A stretch of DNA of 64,000 bases from Tengunoibacter tsumagoiensis (GTDB lineage: Bacteria > Chloroflexota > Ktedonobacteria > Ktedonobacterales > Ktedonobacteraceae), in assembly GCF_003967535.1 (NCBI RefSeq), contig NZ_BIFR01000001.1:859493-923492 (forward strand). Direction: 5' to 3'. This document shows, in pieces, positions 1 through 9,340 of the stretch; position 1 is the first letter of the stretch; every line of letters begins with the position of its first letter. Made by a program: the position numbers and the translations under genes. The notes below the pieces were generated by a model, which was not told the DNA's origin, did not search any database, and saw only the letters and a program-made list of their open reading frames with translations.

Positions 1-2478
1 CCAAGCCCGACGGCAACACCAGAGCCATTGGATCTTGCGGTGACCTTAAGCCATGACGGAGGATTGAACTTTACCCAGGGTGATACGATCACCTATCATA
101 TCGGTGTACAGAACGTCTCATCTGGAACGGAGAGCAATCCGGGTCAGATCAGCGTGGTCTTTACGCTGCCTCCAGGTCTGAGCTCGATCCAGCCTTCCGG
201 GACCGATTGGAGCTTTAGCCCCAGTTCGCTGAGTGGTCCAACGCCGGGTCAGATAGTGGCGACCTATACTGGCATCTCACCAGTAACGCCAGGACAGATC
301 CTGCCATCGATCACCGTTACTGGCACACTGAACGCTGACGCAGTTCCAGAGGTAACAAGTACAGCTACGATCTTTGATGCCAGAGACACTAACATTCTGA
401 ATAATAGCCAGAATGATACCGTCTTTGTTAGCTTGCCGCCAACGCCAACTCCGACGGCGACACCGAGCCCGACGGCGACGGCCACGCCAACTCCAACGGC
501 GACACCGAGCCCAACGGCGACACCGAGCCCAACGGCGACACCGAGCCCGACGGCGACACCGAGCCCGACGGCGACGGCCACGCCAACTCCAACGGCGACA
601 CCGAGCCCAACGGCGACACCGAGCCCAACGGCGACACCAAGTCCGACGGCGACACCGAGCCCAACGGCGACGGCCACACCAAGTCCGACGGCCCCACCGA
701 GCCCAACGGCGACACCAAGCCCGACGGCCACGCCAAGCCCGACGCCAACGCCGAGCCCGACGCCAACAGCAACCCCAGAGCCATTGGATCTTGCGGTGAC
801 GTTAAGCCATGATGGAGGATTGACGCTGCCCCAGGGGAGCCAAGTCACCTATCATGTGACGGTGCAGAACGTCTCGTCTGGAACGGAGAGTACGCCGGGC
901 CAGATCAGTGTGGTCTTTACAATGCCTCCAGGCCTGAGCTCGATCCAGCCTTCCGGGACCGATTGGAGCTTTAGCCCCAGTTCGTTGAGTGGCCCCACAC
1001 CGGGCCAGATTGTGGCGACCTATACTGGCACCTCGCCTGTAGGACCGGGAGACCTGTTGAGCTTCACAGTGGTGGGCACCCTCAATGAGGACGCCTTCCC
1101 AGTAGTCACGACAACGGCGACGGTCTCTGATCCCAATGATGTGAATGTGCTGAACAACAGCTCCAGCGATCCCATCCTGGTCCTGTTGCTCCCAACGCCA
1201 ACAGCAACACCGAGCCCAACGGCAACGGCGACACCGAGCCCGACAGCAACGGCCACACCAAGCCCAACGGCAACGGCCACACCAAGCCCAACGGCGACAC
1301 CGAGCCCAACGGCGACACCGAGCCCAAGCCCGACAGCAACGCCGAGCCCAACGGCCACACCAAGCCCAACGGCGACACCGAGCCCAACGGCGACACCGAG
1401 CCCAAGCCCGACAGCGACTCCAAGTCCAACGGCGACGCCAACCCCCATCTTGCCTGATGTTACTATTAAGCTGAGCCATCAGGGGTCAGACACCTATCAG
1501 GTGGATCAGAATGTGACATACAACGTGGCGGTAACGGAGTTGCTTGGAACAGAGTTTAAGCCAGGGAGCATCAAAGCTACTGTGATCTTCCCCATCGGTC
1601 TCACCAATCTAGTTCCAGTCCAGAGCCCATATTGGAGATTTGAGACCAACGGGACGGTCAGTCCAACCTTCATTACAGCGACGTATGTGGGAGCTTACCC
1701 TGTCTTAGCGGGTCAGACCTTACCCATCTTTAATGTCACAGGCACTCTTACAGCTCAAGGGTATCCCTCGGTAACCTGTGCAGCCAATGTAAGTGCGCTT
1801 GACGATTCGAATGCTCTCAATAACGTGTCCATTGATACTGTCTATGTGGTTGTTCCGCCAAAACCAACGCCGACGCCAATTCCGACGGCAAAGCCGAGCC
1901 CACAAGCGACGCCGAGCCCGACGTTCACATCAATCTTCCCTCCAGACGTTTGGATTAGACTGACGAACGATCATGGTAATACCTTCCATGATCACGACTC
2001 AGTTCATTATCAATTGCTGGTTGGGGCTTCAAGTTATGCTGGTCCAGTTGTAATCCCCAATTCAATCCAGGTCACGTATGTGATACCGTTAGGCTTACAG
2101 CATATTGTGGCTCAAGGTCAGCATTGGAATATACAGCTCACAAGCAGCGATGGACCGGCTGAACTCACCGCGACGTATGTTGGTTCATATCCAGTTGAAC
2201 CAGGTCAGGTCTTGCCGCCATTGCTGGTAAGTGGAGATCTGACGCACGATGCTATCCCCAATCTGACAACCGTTGCTGCGGTTGGCACCCCTGGTGATAG
2301 CGATCCAACCAACAATGCCGCGATTGATACTGTCTTTGTAGAGAAGTCAAATAACTGTGATCAACAACAGGACCATCAACATTGTCAAAATCAGTCCGAC
2401 AATCAAAGTGGTTCTGATGATCAACAGAGAAGCGCCTTTTTACCGCAGGAATTTGTGGGTGACGATTGGTATCGTTAG
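1..2478 (+). CDS. Secreted multi-domain repeat protein with Pro-Thr linkers (5' end outside window)
   Basis: The reading frame is open from base 1, so the gene starts upstream of the window; the TTG at 28 lies inside a repeat and is not a start. Four copies of a ~130-residue beta-rich domain of the DUF11/conserved-repeat type are visible (each begins near [10 protein letters not shown] or a variant and ends near N-N-x(3)-D-T-V-x-V). They are joined by long (S/T)-P-T-A-T-P linkers at about 430-780 and 1190-1445, and a short one near 1860-1920. The C-terminal tail is rich in Gln, Asp and His, and no sortase motif or membrane anchor is visible. This architecture is typical of exported surface or matrix proteins; function is unknown. 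The linker DNA is a degenerate 9-18 bp repeat, likely to vary in length. It resembles the C-terminal linker of the protein at 51528-55142. Confidence 0.8.
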   Translation, partial: PSPTATPEPLDLAVTLSHDGGLNFTQGDTITYHIGVQNVSSGTESNPGQISVVFTLPPGLSSIQPSGTDWSFSPSSLSGPTPGQIVATYTGISPVTPGQILPSITVTGTLNADAVPEVTSTATIFDARDTNILNNSQNDTVFVSLPPTPTPTATPSPTATATPTPTATPSPTATPSPTATPSPTATPSPTATATPTPTATPSPTATPSPTATPSPTATPSPTATATPSPTAPPSPTATPSPTATPSPTPTPSPTPTATPEPLDLAVTLSHDGGLTLPQGSQVTYHVTVQNVSSGTESTPGQISVVFTMPPGLSSIQPSGTDWSFSPSSLSGPTPGQIVATYTGTSPVGPGDLLSFTVVGTLNEDAFPVVTTTATVSDPNDVNVLNNSSSDPILVLLLPTPTATPSPTATATPSPTATATPSPTATATPSPTATPSPTATPSPSPTATPSPTATPSPTATPSPTATPSPSPTATPSPTATPTPILPDVTIKLSHQGSDTYQVDQNVTYNVAVTELLGTEFKPGSIKATVIFPIGLTNLVPVQSPYWRFETNGTVSPTFITATYVGAYPVLAGQTLPIFNVTGTLTAQGYPSVTCAANVSALDDSNALNNVSIDTVYVVVPPKPTPTPIPTAKPSPQATPSPTFTSIFPPDVWIRLTNDHGNTFHDHDSVHYQLLVGASSYAGPVVIPNSIQVTYVIPLGLQHIVAQGQHWNIQLTSSDGPAELTATYVGSYPVEPGQVLPPLLVSGDLTHDAIPNLTTVAAVGTPGDSDPTNNAAIDTVFVEKSNNCDQQQDHQHCQNQSDNQSGSDDQQRSAFLPQEFVGDDWYR

Positions 2479-2507
2479 CTCACCAGACACTCTAACCTGA
2501 TTAGTTA

Positions 2508-2554
2508 AGAAAGGGCCATTGCATCTTCACTCTTGAAGAGCAATGGCCCTTTCT
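2508..2554 (+). terminator. Long hairpin terminator after the repeat protein
   Basis: A 15-bp perfect inverted repeat (2508-2522 with 2540-2554) extends inward by a further six pairs (tcttca/tgaaga), giving a stem of about 20 bp with a 4-nt loop. The right arm ends in a short T-rich run (ctttct). It lies 30 nt after the stop at 2478 and faces the minus-strand eccC cluster. It may end transcription from the plus strand. Confidence 0.7.
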
Positions 2555-2705
2555 CTGCTGTAACACCTTTATGTGCGAGACAAGCGATCCTCTGCACCTG
2601 TTTTATCGCCTTGAAAATGGAGATGTGATCTTTTGTGCATTAAATACTATTAAGTAGAGCTCTCTTTCTCTTCTCCTGACTGTGCTGATTGACCGAAATT
2701 TCTCT

Positions 2706-2764
2706 GCTGTACAAACTCTTAAAAGTTTTGTAAATTTGGCAAAACTTTTAAGAGTTTGTACAGC
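2706..2764 (-). repeat. 24-bp perfect inverted repeat overlapping a stop codon
   Basis: Arms at 2706-2729 and 2741-2764 are perfect complements, with an 11-nt loop. The right arm contains the stop codon and last five codons of the minus-strand ATPase gene (stop at 2748-2750). No U-tract follows on the minus strand, so it is not a textbook intrinsic terminator. It probably forms the 3' hairpin of the cluster's mRNA, as a processing or stability end or an imperfect terminator. Confidence 0.65.
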
Positions 2765-3872
2765 ATTCTATGGCGTAGCTTAATTGCTGATAGCGCTCAC
2801 TTTCACTGCTTCCTCGCGTTGGAAGGGCCAGTTGAATCTCGTTGAGAGGGCGGTCACGGGTCAGCAATAGGCCACGACCAGGAATAGGCTCCATACTTCT
2901 TTCGATGCCTAGTAGCTTGCTACGTTGTGAAGGATCGAGGTAGAGGTAGATCTTTGTTCCCATCCTGGCGACAAGATCCTGTGGGAGATAGGACATACCG
3001 GCCTCGCTGGTCGTCAAGACCAGATAGGCACCTGATGCCTGTGAATCTGTGACGAGCGTTGCCAATTCCTGGAGGGCGCTCAAGGCCTGTGGGCGTTTGA
3101 GAAAGCGCTGATAATTGCTAATCACACACAGGAGAAGAGGCATCTTAGTGCCCTGTGACCAGAATTGATCAAGCGTATCCTCAGTCCAATGTTGACGAGG
3201 ATAAAGAGCTCGACGTTGACTGAGCATTGCTTGATAGCGTTTAATTACCCGCAACAGATCCTCATCGGTCTCTCCATCCGTCCACAGGCTCTCATCTTGT
3301 AGATTGCGTAGATGAGGGAGTTCTTTAAACGGGGCCAGATCGTGTCCAGGGTCGATGACCGCGCAGCGGAACTGAGCTGAGCGATAGCGGACAGCAAACC
3401 AGAGCAAGAGCGTCTGTAGAGCCGTAGCTTTGCCGCTATGCTGTGAGCCAACGATCAGCAACGGGCCCCCCGTCAAGCCTCCATTGCTGCCGCGCAGATC
3501 AATCAAGAGCGTATCGCGCTGCTGTACCTCTGGGCGATCGATCAGGCCCAGGGGAATCTGGAGCGAAGGATGGCGAGGATCTGGATTGCGCCGCGTCAGA
3601 ATCTCTGCAATACTCATAGGAACCAGGGCCTGACGGCGCGTCGCATCGATGAGTTGATCGGTCGGAAAAAGAATCAGCGGATCTGCGAGTTGATTAAGAT
3701 AGGGTGTGGGCAGCGGTTCAGGCCAATAATAGATCCCCTCACGCCGCGCCTCCTCGGGCGAATAAGCATTACAGATGCGATGAATCAGAACCTCAGAGAT
3801 CTTCAGAGGTTTTTGGGGCACGCGTGTCATCAGACCCGGCGTGGAATGGACACGTTGTAAAAGTGTTGACAT
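2748..3872 (-). CDS. Second FtsK/EccC-like ATPase module with degenerate P-loop
   Basis: This 374-residue protein resembles a single FtsK/SpoIIIE-fold module of EccC, the motor ATPase of type VII secretion. The P-loop near residues 142-150 reads GSQHSGKAT, so the usual Ser/Thr after Lys is Ala. The Walker B strand (LLLCVISNY, about residue 249) has Asn-Tyr where Asp-Glu is expected. In EccC the second and third ATPase modules are often catalytically weak and serve substrate binding, so this is probably an EccCb-like partner. It starts 20 nt after the stop of the gene at 3893-6265 and is the last gene of the minus-strand cluster. There are no membrane segments. Assignment to the EccC family is inference from motif order and context. 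Confidence 0.7.
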   Translation of the reverse strand: MSTLLQRVHSTPGLMTRVPQKPLKISEVLIHRICNAYSPEEARREGIYYWPEPLPTPYLNQLADPLILFPTDQLIDATRRQALVPMSIAEILTRRNPDPRHPSLQIPLGLIDRPEVQQRDTLLIDLRGSNGGLTGGPLLIVGSQHSGKATALQTLLLWFAVRYRSAQFRCAVIDPGHDLAPFKELPHLRNLQDESLWTDGETDEDLLRVIKRYQAMLSQRRALYPRQHWTEDTLDQFWSQGTKMPLLLCVISNYQRFLKRPQALSALQELATLVTDSQASGAYLVLTTSEAGMSYLPQDLVARMGTKIYLYLDPSQRSKLLGIERSMEPIPGRGLLLTRDRPLNEIQLALPTRGSSESERYQQLSYAIECCTNS

Positions 3873-3892
3873 AGCATAGCTCCAACCTGAGA

Positions 3893-6265
3893 TTAATTCT
3901 GAGCAACAATGGGTAGAACTTTCACTTCCGCTTTTTGTAAACGTAGCTGACGAGGAGCCTGGACCAGGGCCGGTACGTTGACGCGGGCTGCCTGGAAAAG
4001 ATCGAGCTGATTATCGCCATGCAGCAGATACCCTCGCCCTGGAATACTCATCGGCAGACGAGCGGCATCCTCACGCAAGAGCATATCGCGGCTCTCCTCA
4101 GGAGAAGAGCAGCGCAGGCAGAGCCGATACTGCACAGCATTACGTACCTGACGACCGATACTCCCCTCGGGCCGCTGCGAAGCTAACAGCAGATGCATCC
4201 CCATTTCTCGACCAGTGCGTGTGATGGCAAAGATCTCTTCCAGAAATCCTTCATTGCGACGAACAATCTCCGCATACTCATCAATGACAATGACCAATCG
4301 TGGGAGTAGCTTGCCATCTTTCACGCGCTGTTCACGGCGCTGAGCCTCGGCGCGTAGCATCGTCATAAAGCGCTGGATCATAGCTGATGACGAGACATGA
4401 GAAAGAAAACTTATTGTGTGAGGCAACTGACTAAAAGGCTCAAGCGTTAATCCTGCATTATAATCGAGCAGCAGAAAATTGACCTCACCGGGCCGGTAGG
4501 CAATCGCTAGAGCAGCTAGAATCGTCTGTAGGAGCTCGCTTTTTCCAGAACCCGTCTGACCGGTAAGCAGACCATGAGGGCCATCCTTCATTATATCCAG
4601 ATACTGAGTCTCATCGCCCAGCTTCAAACCAATAGGGATGCGCAACGATGGCGAACCATCGCTTAAGCGTAGAGAGGGCTCATTCCAATAGGCCTGAGGA
4701 TCATAACTCATGAGATCCAGACGTGGCTCAAAGAGCATCCGAATATCTACCTGCGTCCGAATCTCAGGTTGGAGCACTGGAGCTGGCCGTAACAGTTGCA
4801 TGCGCATTGCTAATAGATGAAGCGTCTCCAATGGAACCGTATCTAACTGTTGGCAGAGTGTGGCCTGGGGAGCTAGAGCAGAGAGCTCACGAATGCGAGC
4901 ACAGCTCGTCAACTGGGAAGGGAGAATGCCCTGTGGCTGGTCCAGATCAACCAGCAAACCAGCCGATGAAGGGATCTCTGAAGCTTGATTACAGATGCTC
5001 ACCACCGAGACCCCCAATGCATGGCCCTCCTGAAGCGCCAGCGCCAGCTCTGACCGCTGCAAAGGCGAATCCGTGAGACGAGGGCGATTAAGGATATCTG
5101 AATGAGAACGTTTTTTCTGTTTTTTAAATGGCATAATCGCTGCATTCAGAAACATTGTTGGTTGATCCAGATCCTCCAGCTCATCAAAATGATCGACGAC
5201 AACTACCAGCCAGGGGACACCATCCTGTGACCCTGGCTCCTGTCTCCGCATCTTGCGACGGCTCAGCTCACGCGATAGAATCGCCATCTGGGATAGAATC
5301 GCCTCACTTCCAATAGCAACCGTATGAGCAACGTCCAGCGTCTCTTCAATGGGCAAGCGTGTTGTAGAGGTTGAGCCAGGTTGAGAGGAGTGGTGAGCCG
5401 TATGAGGCAGGAGTGAGCTCCAATCCCAGATAGCTCGTTGTGACTCTGGTGCCAGAACAATGATGCGCACATCCTCCGGCGAATGATGATAGGCCAGATG
5501 GGCCAGCATCAGGCAGACCATCTGACGAGCCTGCGAGAGCCGGGCCTGTGTCCCCAACAGAACAGTTGTGTTCTGCCCTGTTAGCTTCACAGTAATAGGC
5601 GCTATCAGCCAGGAAGATGCAAGCTGAAGATCCTGCACCTGCACCTGTAGCTCGGCATCGGCTGGCAGGGATGCTGCGGGCTGAACCGCAAATGACGGTG
5701 GAAGCTGACCCAGACCGAGCCGTAGCGCAAGAAAATCTGGATCGCTGGCGCGGCGTGTCCAGAGCTGAAGATCCAGATTATCTAGCGAGCGTTGGATAAT
5801 CGGCGTAATCGAGAGTCCTTCATATCCGGGCAGCGCCACCCCCTCCGGTAGCCAGAGAGGCGGGTCCAGTTCCAACCGTCCCTGTCGCTCTTGCTGCACG
5901 TATGCTTGCAACTGTATCTGCATATCTGCCAATTTTTGTTGATAGGCTTCAACCAGCTCGCGCCTGCGTTTATGGGTGGGATGCCACTGAAAGAAGAAGC
6001 TAAGCACACTTAATAGGAGCATAAATGCACTGGTTGTCAGGAGGCCTCCCAGAAAAAAATTGGCCTCACTCATACGTGGGAGAAAGATCAAGAAAAAGAC
6101 CGCATAGATACAGAGGCCAACCATGCCGCAGATCAGAGCGATAAACATTACCGGATGTACCGTATTGGGAAACGCTGGCGGAGCAGGAAGATCAATCGTC
6201 GCGCTGGGAATCTCAGGCCAGAGGCGAGCCTTACGCGTAATCACCGTCCGTTGTTGTTCAGACAT
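3893..6265 (-). CDS. eccC: EccC/FtsK-SpoIIIE-type membrane ATPase (type VII secretion-like)
   Basis: This 790-residue protein has two membrane segments near the N terminus (about residues 37-61 and 69-92), a long linker domain, then an FtsK/SpoIIIE ATPase. The Walker A motif is GQTGSGKSE (about 563-573) and Walker B is VIVIDEYAE (about 657-663), followed by an RxGR-type stretch and an ASQRP sensor motif. All catalytic positions are present, unlike the downstream module. Mycobacterial EccC has three ATPase domains; here the membrane part plus first ATPase is separated from a second module at 2748-3872, as in split EccCa/EccCb pairs. In that family the protein sits in the inner membrane and drives export of WXG100-type proteins. 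The upstream genes at 10367-12558 fit as substrates. No EccB, EccD or EccE gene is in the window. Confidence 0.8.
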   Translation of the reverse strand: MSEQQRTVITRKARLWPEIPSATIDLPAPPAFPNTVHPVMFIALICGMVGLCIYAVFFLIFLPRMSEANFFLGGLLTTSAFMLLLSVLSFFFQWHPTHKRRRELVEAYQQKLADMQIQLQAYVQQERQGRLELDPPLWLPEGVALPGYEGLSITPIIQRSLDNLDLQLWTRRASDPDFLALRLGLGQLPPSFAVQPAASLPADAELQVQVQDLQLASSWLIAPITVKLTGQNTTVLLGTQARLSQARQMVCLMLAHLAYHHSPEDVRIIVLAPESQRAIWDWSSLLPHTAHHSSQPGSTSTTRLPIEETLDVAHTVAIGSEAILSQMAILSRELSRRKMRRQEPGSQDGVPWLVVVVDHFDELEDLDQPTMFLNAAIMPFKKQKKRSHSDILNRPRLTDSPLQRSELALALQEGHALGVSVVSICNQASEIPSSAGLLVDLDQPQGILPSQLTSCARIRELSALAPQATLCQQLDTVPLETLHLLAMRMQLLRPAPVLQPEIRTQVDIRMLFEPRLDLMSYDPQAYWNEPSLRLSDGSPSLRIPIGLKLGDETQYLDIMKDGPHGLLTGQTGSGKSELLQTILAALAIAYRPGEVNFLLLDYNAGLTLEPFSQLPHTISFLSHVSSSAMIQRFMTMLRAEAQRREQRVKDGKLLPRLVIVIDEYAEIVRRNEGFLEEIFAITRTGREMGMHLLLASQRPEGSIGRQVRNAVQYRLCLRCSSPEESRDMLLREDAARLPMSIPGRGYLLHGDNQLDLFQAARVNVPALVQAPRQLRLQKAEVKVLPIVAQN

Positions 6266-6394
6266 GAGTACCCCTCCTCAACATATACCTACAACTTCCA
6301 CAAATGTCCTACAAATTCATAGTAGCAAATAAATTCAGGTAAAGCAAGCAAAAAAGGACATTAGAGGGGTACAAGATCGAGAAAGATCATCCTG

Positions 6395-7357
6395 TCACAG
6401 ATAATAAGCGAGCAGGCGCATAGCATCAGCATACAGTTCGTTCCCAAGGGTATTGATATCTTCTGGCGAGAGCACCCCTTCTAAGGAAGCAACAAGTTCA
6501 TTACCCCAGAGATACCAATGATCCTGGACGAGCTTGACGCGCAACTCTGTGAGCAGAGGCAGCACGACATCAAAGCGATGATCAGGATTATAAATAGGAT
6601 CTCGAATAATGGCACTCAAAGCATCAAAGCAAGCAATGTTGTAAGCGTAGAACTTTTCCTCTTCAGTACCAAGAATGGCTCCCGCCTTTTCCGCATAAGA
6701 ACGGAATGAATCATCAATACTCGCCCCTCGCAGAATGGTTCCTTGCAGGCGGGTCTGATCATCGAAGAGGACTCCTCCGAGCGAAGAATCGGTGATATTC
6801 GCTCGGCTGAGATCAGCCCCGCGAAAATCGGTTCCCGCACACAGGGTAAAGCGCATATCAGCCTCCACAAAGCTGGCCCCCTGACAGGGAACCTCGCTGA
6901 AGTCGGCTTTGGCTAAACGCGCCTGAAAAAAGGTGGCCTCTCTGAGGTCGGCATGCCAGAAGCGGACGCCCTGGAGCATGGCTTTGCGGAAGGAGGCGCG
7001 GCGGAAGTCGCTGCCAAAGATGCTATGAATGGTATGCATCTCATCAAAAATGGCGCCCTGGAGATTGCAGACCACAATATTTGCGACATCCTGGAGGTAC
7101 TCAAAATGAGCACCTGGTAAGGAGAGATGTTTCAAGATAAAGCCATCGCCACGGCTTGTGACTTCGCTGGGCAGATTGAGTCCTCGCAGATCGAGTGCAG
7201 GTGCCACTTCTTCACGAAAAGGGAGGGTGGTGGTGATCTTCTGAAGGTCTTCTGGCGAGGCCGGGTGCCTTTCAAAGAGCTGACGAAAGTTTTCAGCGAT
7301 GTCGATGCCTTCCGGTGTCTTCCAGCGAGCCTGTAATTGTTCGCGTGTGGCTACCAT
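6395..7357 (-). CDS. Pentapeptide-repeat protein, tandem copy 1
   Basis: This 320-residue protein has a short helical N terminus, pentapeptide repeats of the A(D/N)Lxx type (about residues 55-215, with runs such as ADLREA, ADFSE, ADMRF, ADLSRAN), then a helical C-terminal domain of about 100 residues ending in LLAYYL. The start chosen is MVATREQL, because an AGGAGAAGG ribosome-binding site precedes it and all four paralogues share it; an upstream in-frame extension to 7483 only reads into the 3' end of the previous gene. Pentapeptide repeats form a right-handed beta-helix. Some mimic DNA and protect gyrase; many others have no known role. Position directly after an effector candidate suggests immunity, which is inference. 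Its C-terminal domain is nearest to that of copy 3. Confidence 0.85.
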   Translation of the reverse strand: MVATREQLQARWKTPEGIDIAENFRQLFERHPASPEDLQKITTTLPFREEVAPALDLRGLNLPSEVTSRGDGFILKHLSLPGAHFEYLQDVANIVVCNLQGAIFDEMHTIHSIFGSDFRRASFRKAMLQGVRFWHADLREATFFQARLAKADFSEVPCQGASFVEADMRFTLCAGTDFRGADLSRANITDSSLGGVLFDDQTRLQGTILRGASIDDSFRSYAEKAGAILGTEEEKFYAYNIACFDALSAIIRDPIYNPDHRFDVVLPLLTELRVKLVQDHWYLWGNELVASLEGVLSPEDINTLGNELYADAMRLLAYYL

Positions 7358-7376
7358 TGGATAATCACCTTCTCCT

Positions 7377-8339
7377 TTAGAGGTAATAAGCGAGCAAGCG
7401 CATAGCATCAGGATAGAGGTCATCGAAAAGTGTATCAATATCGTCTGAAGAAAGCATGCCTTCCAAAGCCTCAGCCAGTTCATTATCCCAACGATGATGG
7501 TGATCTTGAAGGAGCTTTACTCGTTGTTCTTTTAACAAAGGGAGTGCCACATCAAAGCGATGATCGGGATTATAAATAGGATCTTGAATAATGGCACTCA
7601 AAGCATCAAAGCAGGCCAGATTATAGGCATCAAGTTCCTCCTCTTCAGTACCAAGAATGGCTCCCGCCTGTTCCGCATAGGAACGGAAGTCCTGGGACAT
7701 GCTTGACCCTCGCAGAATGGTTCCTTCCAGGCGGGTCTGATCATCGAAGAGGACTCCTCCGAGCGAAGAATCGGTGAGATTGGCTCTTCGTAGATCAGCC
7801 CCGCGAAAATCGGTTCCGGCACACAGGGTGAAGCGCATATCAGCCTCTACAAAGCTGGCCCCCTGACAGGGAACTTCGCTGAAGTCGGCTTTGGCTAAAC
7901 GTGCCTGAAAAAAGGTGGCCCCTCTGAGATCGGCACGCCAGAAGCGGACGCCTTGCAGCATGGCTTTGCGAAAGGAGGCGCGGCGGAAGTCGCTGCCAAA
8001 GATACTATGAATGGTATGCATCTCATCAAAAATGGCGCCCTGGAGATTGCAGACGACAATATTTGCGACATCCTGGAGGTACTCAAAATGAGCACCTGGT
8101 AAGGAGAGATGTTTCAAGATAAAGCCATCGCCACGGTTTGTGACTTCGCTGGGCAGATTGAGTCCACGCAGATCGAGTGCAGGTGCCACCTCTTCACGAA
8201 AAGGGAGGGTGGTGGTGATCTTCTGAAGGTCTTCTTGCGAGGCCGGGCGCCTTTCAAAGCGCTGACGAAAGTTTTCAGCGATCTGTATGCCTTCCGGTGT
8301 CTGCCAGCGAGCCTGTAATTGGTCGCGTGTAGCTACCAT
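7377..8339 (-). CDS. Pentapeptide-repeat protein, tandem copy 2
   Basis: Same 320-residue layout as its neighbours. The N-terminal ~240 residues are almost identical to copies 1 and 3. The C-terminal domain differs at scattered positions (for example IIQDP against IIRDP, and a DHHHRWDNEL segment). The start MVATRDQL has the same AGGAGAAGG site. The stop is separated from the next gene's start by only 19 nt, which hold that gene's ribosome-binding site, so the copies are translated from one transcript. It lies exactly 982 bp from each neighbour, stop to stop. Confidence 0.85.
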   Translation of the reverse strand: MVATRDQLQARWQTPEGIQIAENFRQRFERRPASQEDLQKITTTLPFREEVAPALDLRGLNLPSEVTNRGDGFILKHLSLPGAHFEYLQDVANIVVCNLQGAIFDEMHTIHSIFGSDFRRASFRKAMLQGVRFWRADLRGATFFQARLAKADFSEVPCQGASFVEADMRFTLCAGTDFRGADLRRANLTDSSLGGVLFDDQTRLEGTILRGSSMSQDFRSYAEQAGAILGTEEEELDAYNLACFDALSAIIQDPIYNPDHRFDVALPLLKEQRVKLLQDHHHRWDNELAEALEGMLSSDDIDTLFDDLYPDAMRLLAYYL

Positions 8340-8358
8340 TGGATAATCACCTTCTCCT

Positions 8359-9321
8359 TTAGAGGTAATAAGCGAGCAAGCGCATAGCATCAGCATACAG
8401 TTCGTTCCCAAGGGTATTGATATCTTCTGGCGAGAGCACCCCTTCTAAGGAAGCAACAAGCTCATTATCCCAGGGATAATGATGATCCTGGACAAGCTTG
8501 ACGCGCAACTCTGTGAGCAGAGGCAGCACGACATCAAAGCGATGATCAGGATTATAAATAGGATCTCGAATAATGGCACTCAAAGCATCAAAGCAAGCAA
8601 GTTCGTAGGCATTAAGTTCCTCCTCTTCAGTACCAAGAATGGCTCCCGCTTTTTCCGCATAAGAACGGAAGTCCTGGGACATGCGTGACCCTCGCAGAAT
8701 GGTTCCTTCCAGGCGGGTCTGATCATCGAAGAGGACTCCTCCGAGCGAAGAATCGGTGAGATTGGCTCGACTGAGATCAGTCCCCCGAAAATCGGTTCCT
8801 GCGCACAGGGTGAAGCGCATATCAGCCTCGACAAAGCTGGCCCCCTGACAGGGAACCTCACTGAAGTCAGCTTTAGCCAAACGTGCCTGAAAAAAGGTGG
8901 CCTCTCTGAGATCGGCATGCCAGAAGCGGACGCCCTGCAGCATGGCTTTGCGAAAGGAGGCGCGGCGAAAGTCGCTGCCAAAGATGCTATGAATGGTATG
9001 CATCTCATCGAAAATGGCGCCCTGGAGATTGCAGACCACAATATTTGCGACATCCTGGAGGTACTCAAAATGAGCACCTGGTAAGGAGAGATGTTTCAAG
9101 ATAAAGCCATCGCCACGGTTTGTGACTTCGCTGGGCAGATTGAGTCCGCGAAGATCGAGTGCAGGTGCCACCTCTTCGCGAAAAGGGAGGGTGGTGGTGA
9201 TCTTCTGAAGGTCTTCTTGCGAGGCCGGGTGCCTTTCAAAGCGCTGACGAAAGTTTTCAGCGATGTGGATGCCTTCCGGTGTCTTCCAGCGAGCCTGTAA
9301 TTGTTCGCGTGTAGCTACCAT
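8359..9321 (-). CDS. Pentapeptide-repeat protein, tandem copy 3
   Basis: 320 residues, starting at MVATREQL after an AGGAGAAGG site; the in-frame extension to 9423 overlaps the upstream copy and is rejected. The pentapeptide core is nearly identical to copies 1 and 2. The C-terminal domain shares the segments IIRDPIYNPDHRF and SLEGVLSPEDINTL with copy 1, so copies 1 and 3 are either the most recent duplicates or linked by gene conversion. Predicted soluble and cytoplasmic, with no signal peptide or membrane segment. Confidence 0.85.
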   Translation of the reverse strand: MVATREQLQARWKTPEGIHIAENFRQRFERHPASQEDLQKITTTLPFREEVAPALDLRGLNLPSEVTNRGDGFILKHLSLPGAHFEYLQDVANIVVCNLQGAIFDEMHTIHSIFGSDFRRASFRKAMLQGVRFWHADLREATFFQARLAKADFSEVPCQGASFVEADMRFTLCAGTDFRGTDLSRANLTDSSLGGVLFDDQTRLEGTILRGSRMSQDFRSYAEKAGAILGTEEEELNAYELACFDALSAIIRDPIYNPDHRFDVVLPLLTELRVKLVQDHHYPWDNELVASLEGVLSPEDINTLGNELYADAMRLLAYYL

Positions 9322-9340
9322 TGCATGATCACCTTCTCCT

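Noticed and set aside
264-1479. Several long minus-strand and shifted-frame ORFs (for example 264-848, 802-1479) rich in Gly/Val or Arg
   Set aside because: They are shadows of the low-complexity Pro-Thr linker DNA of the plus-strand protein and have no ribosome-binding site or family signal.
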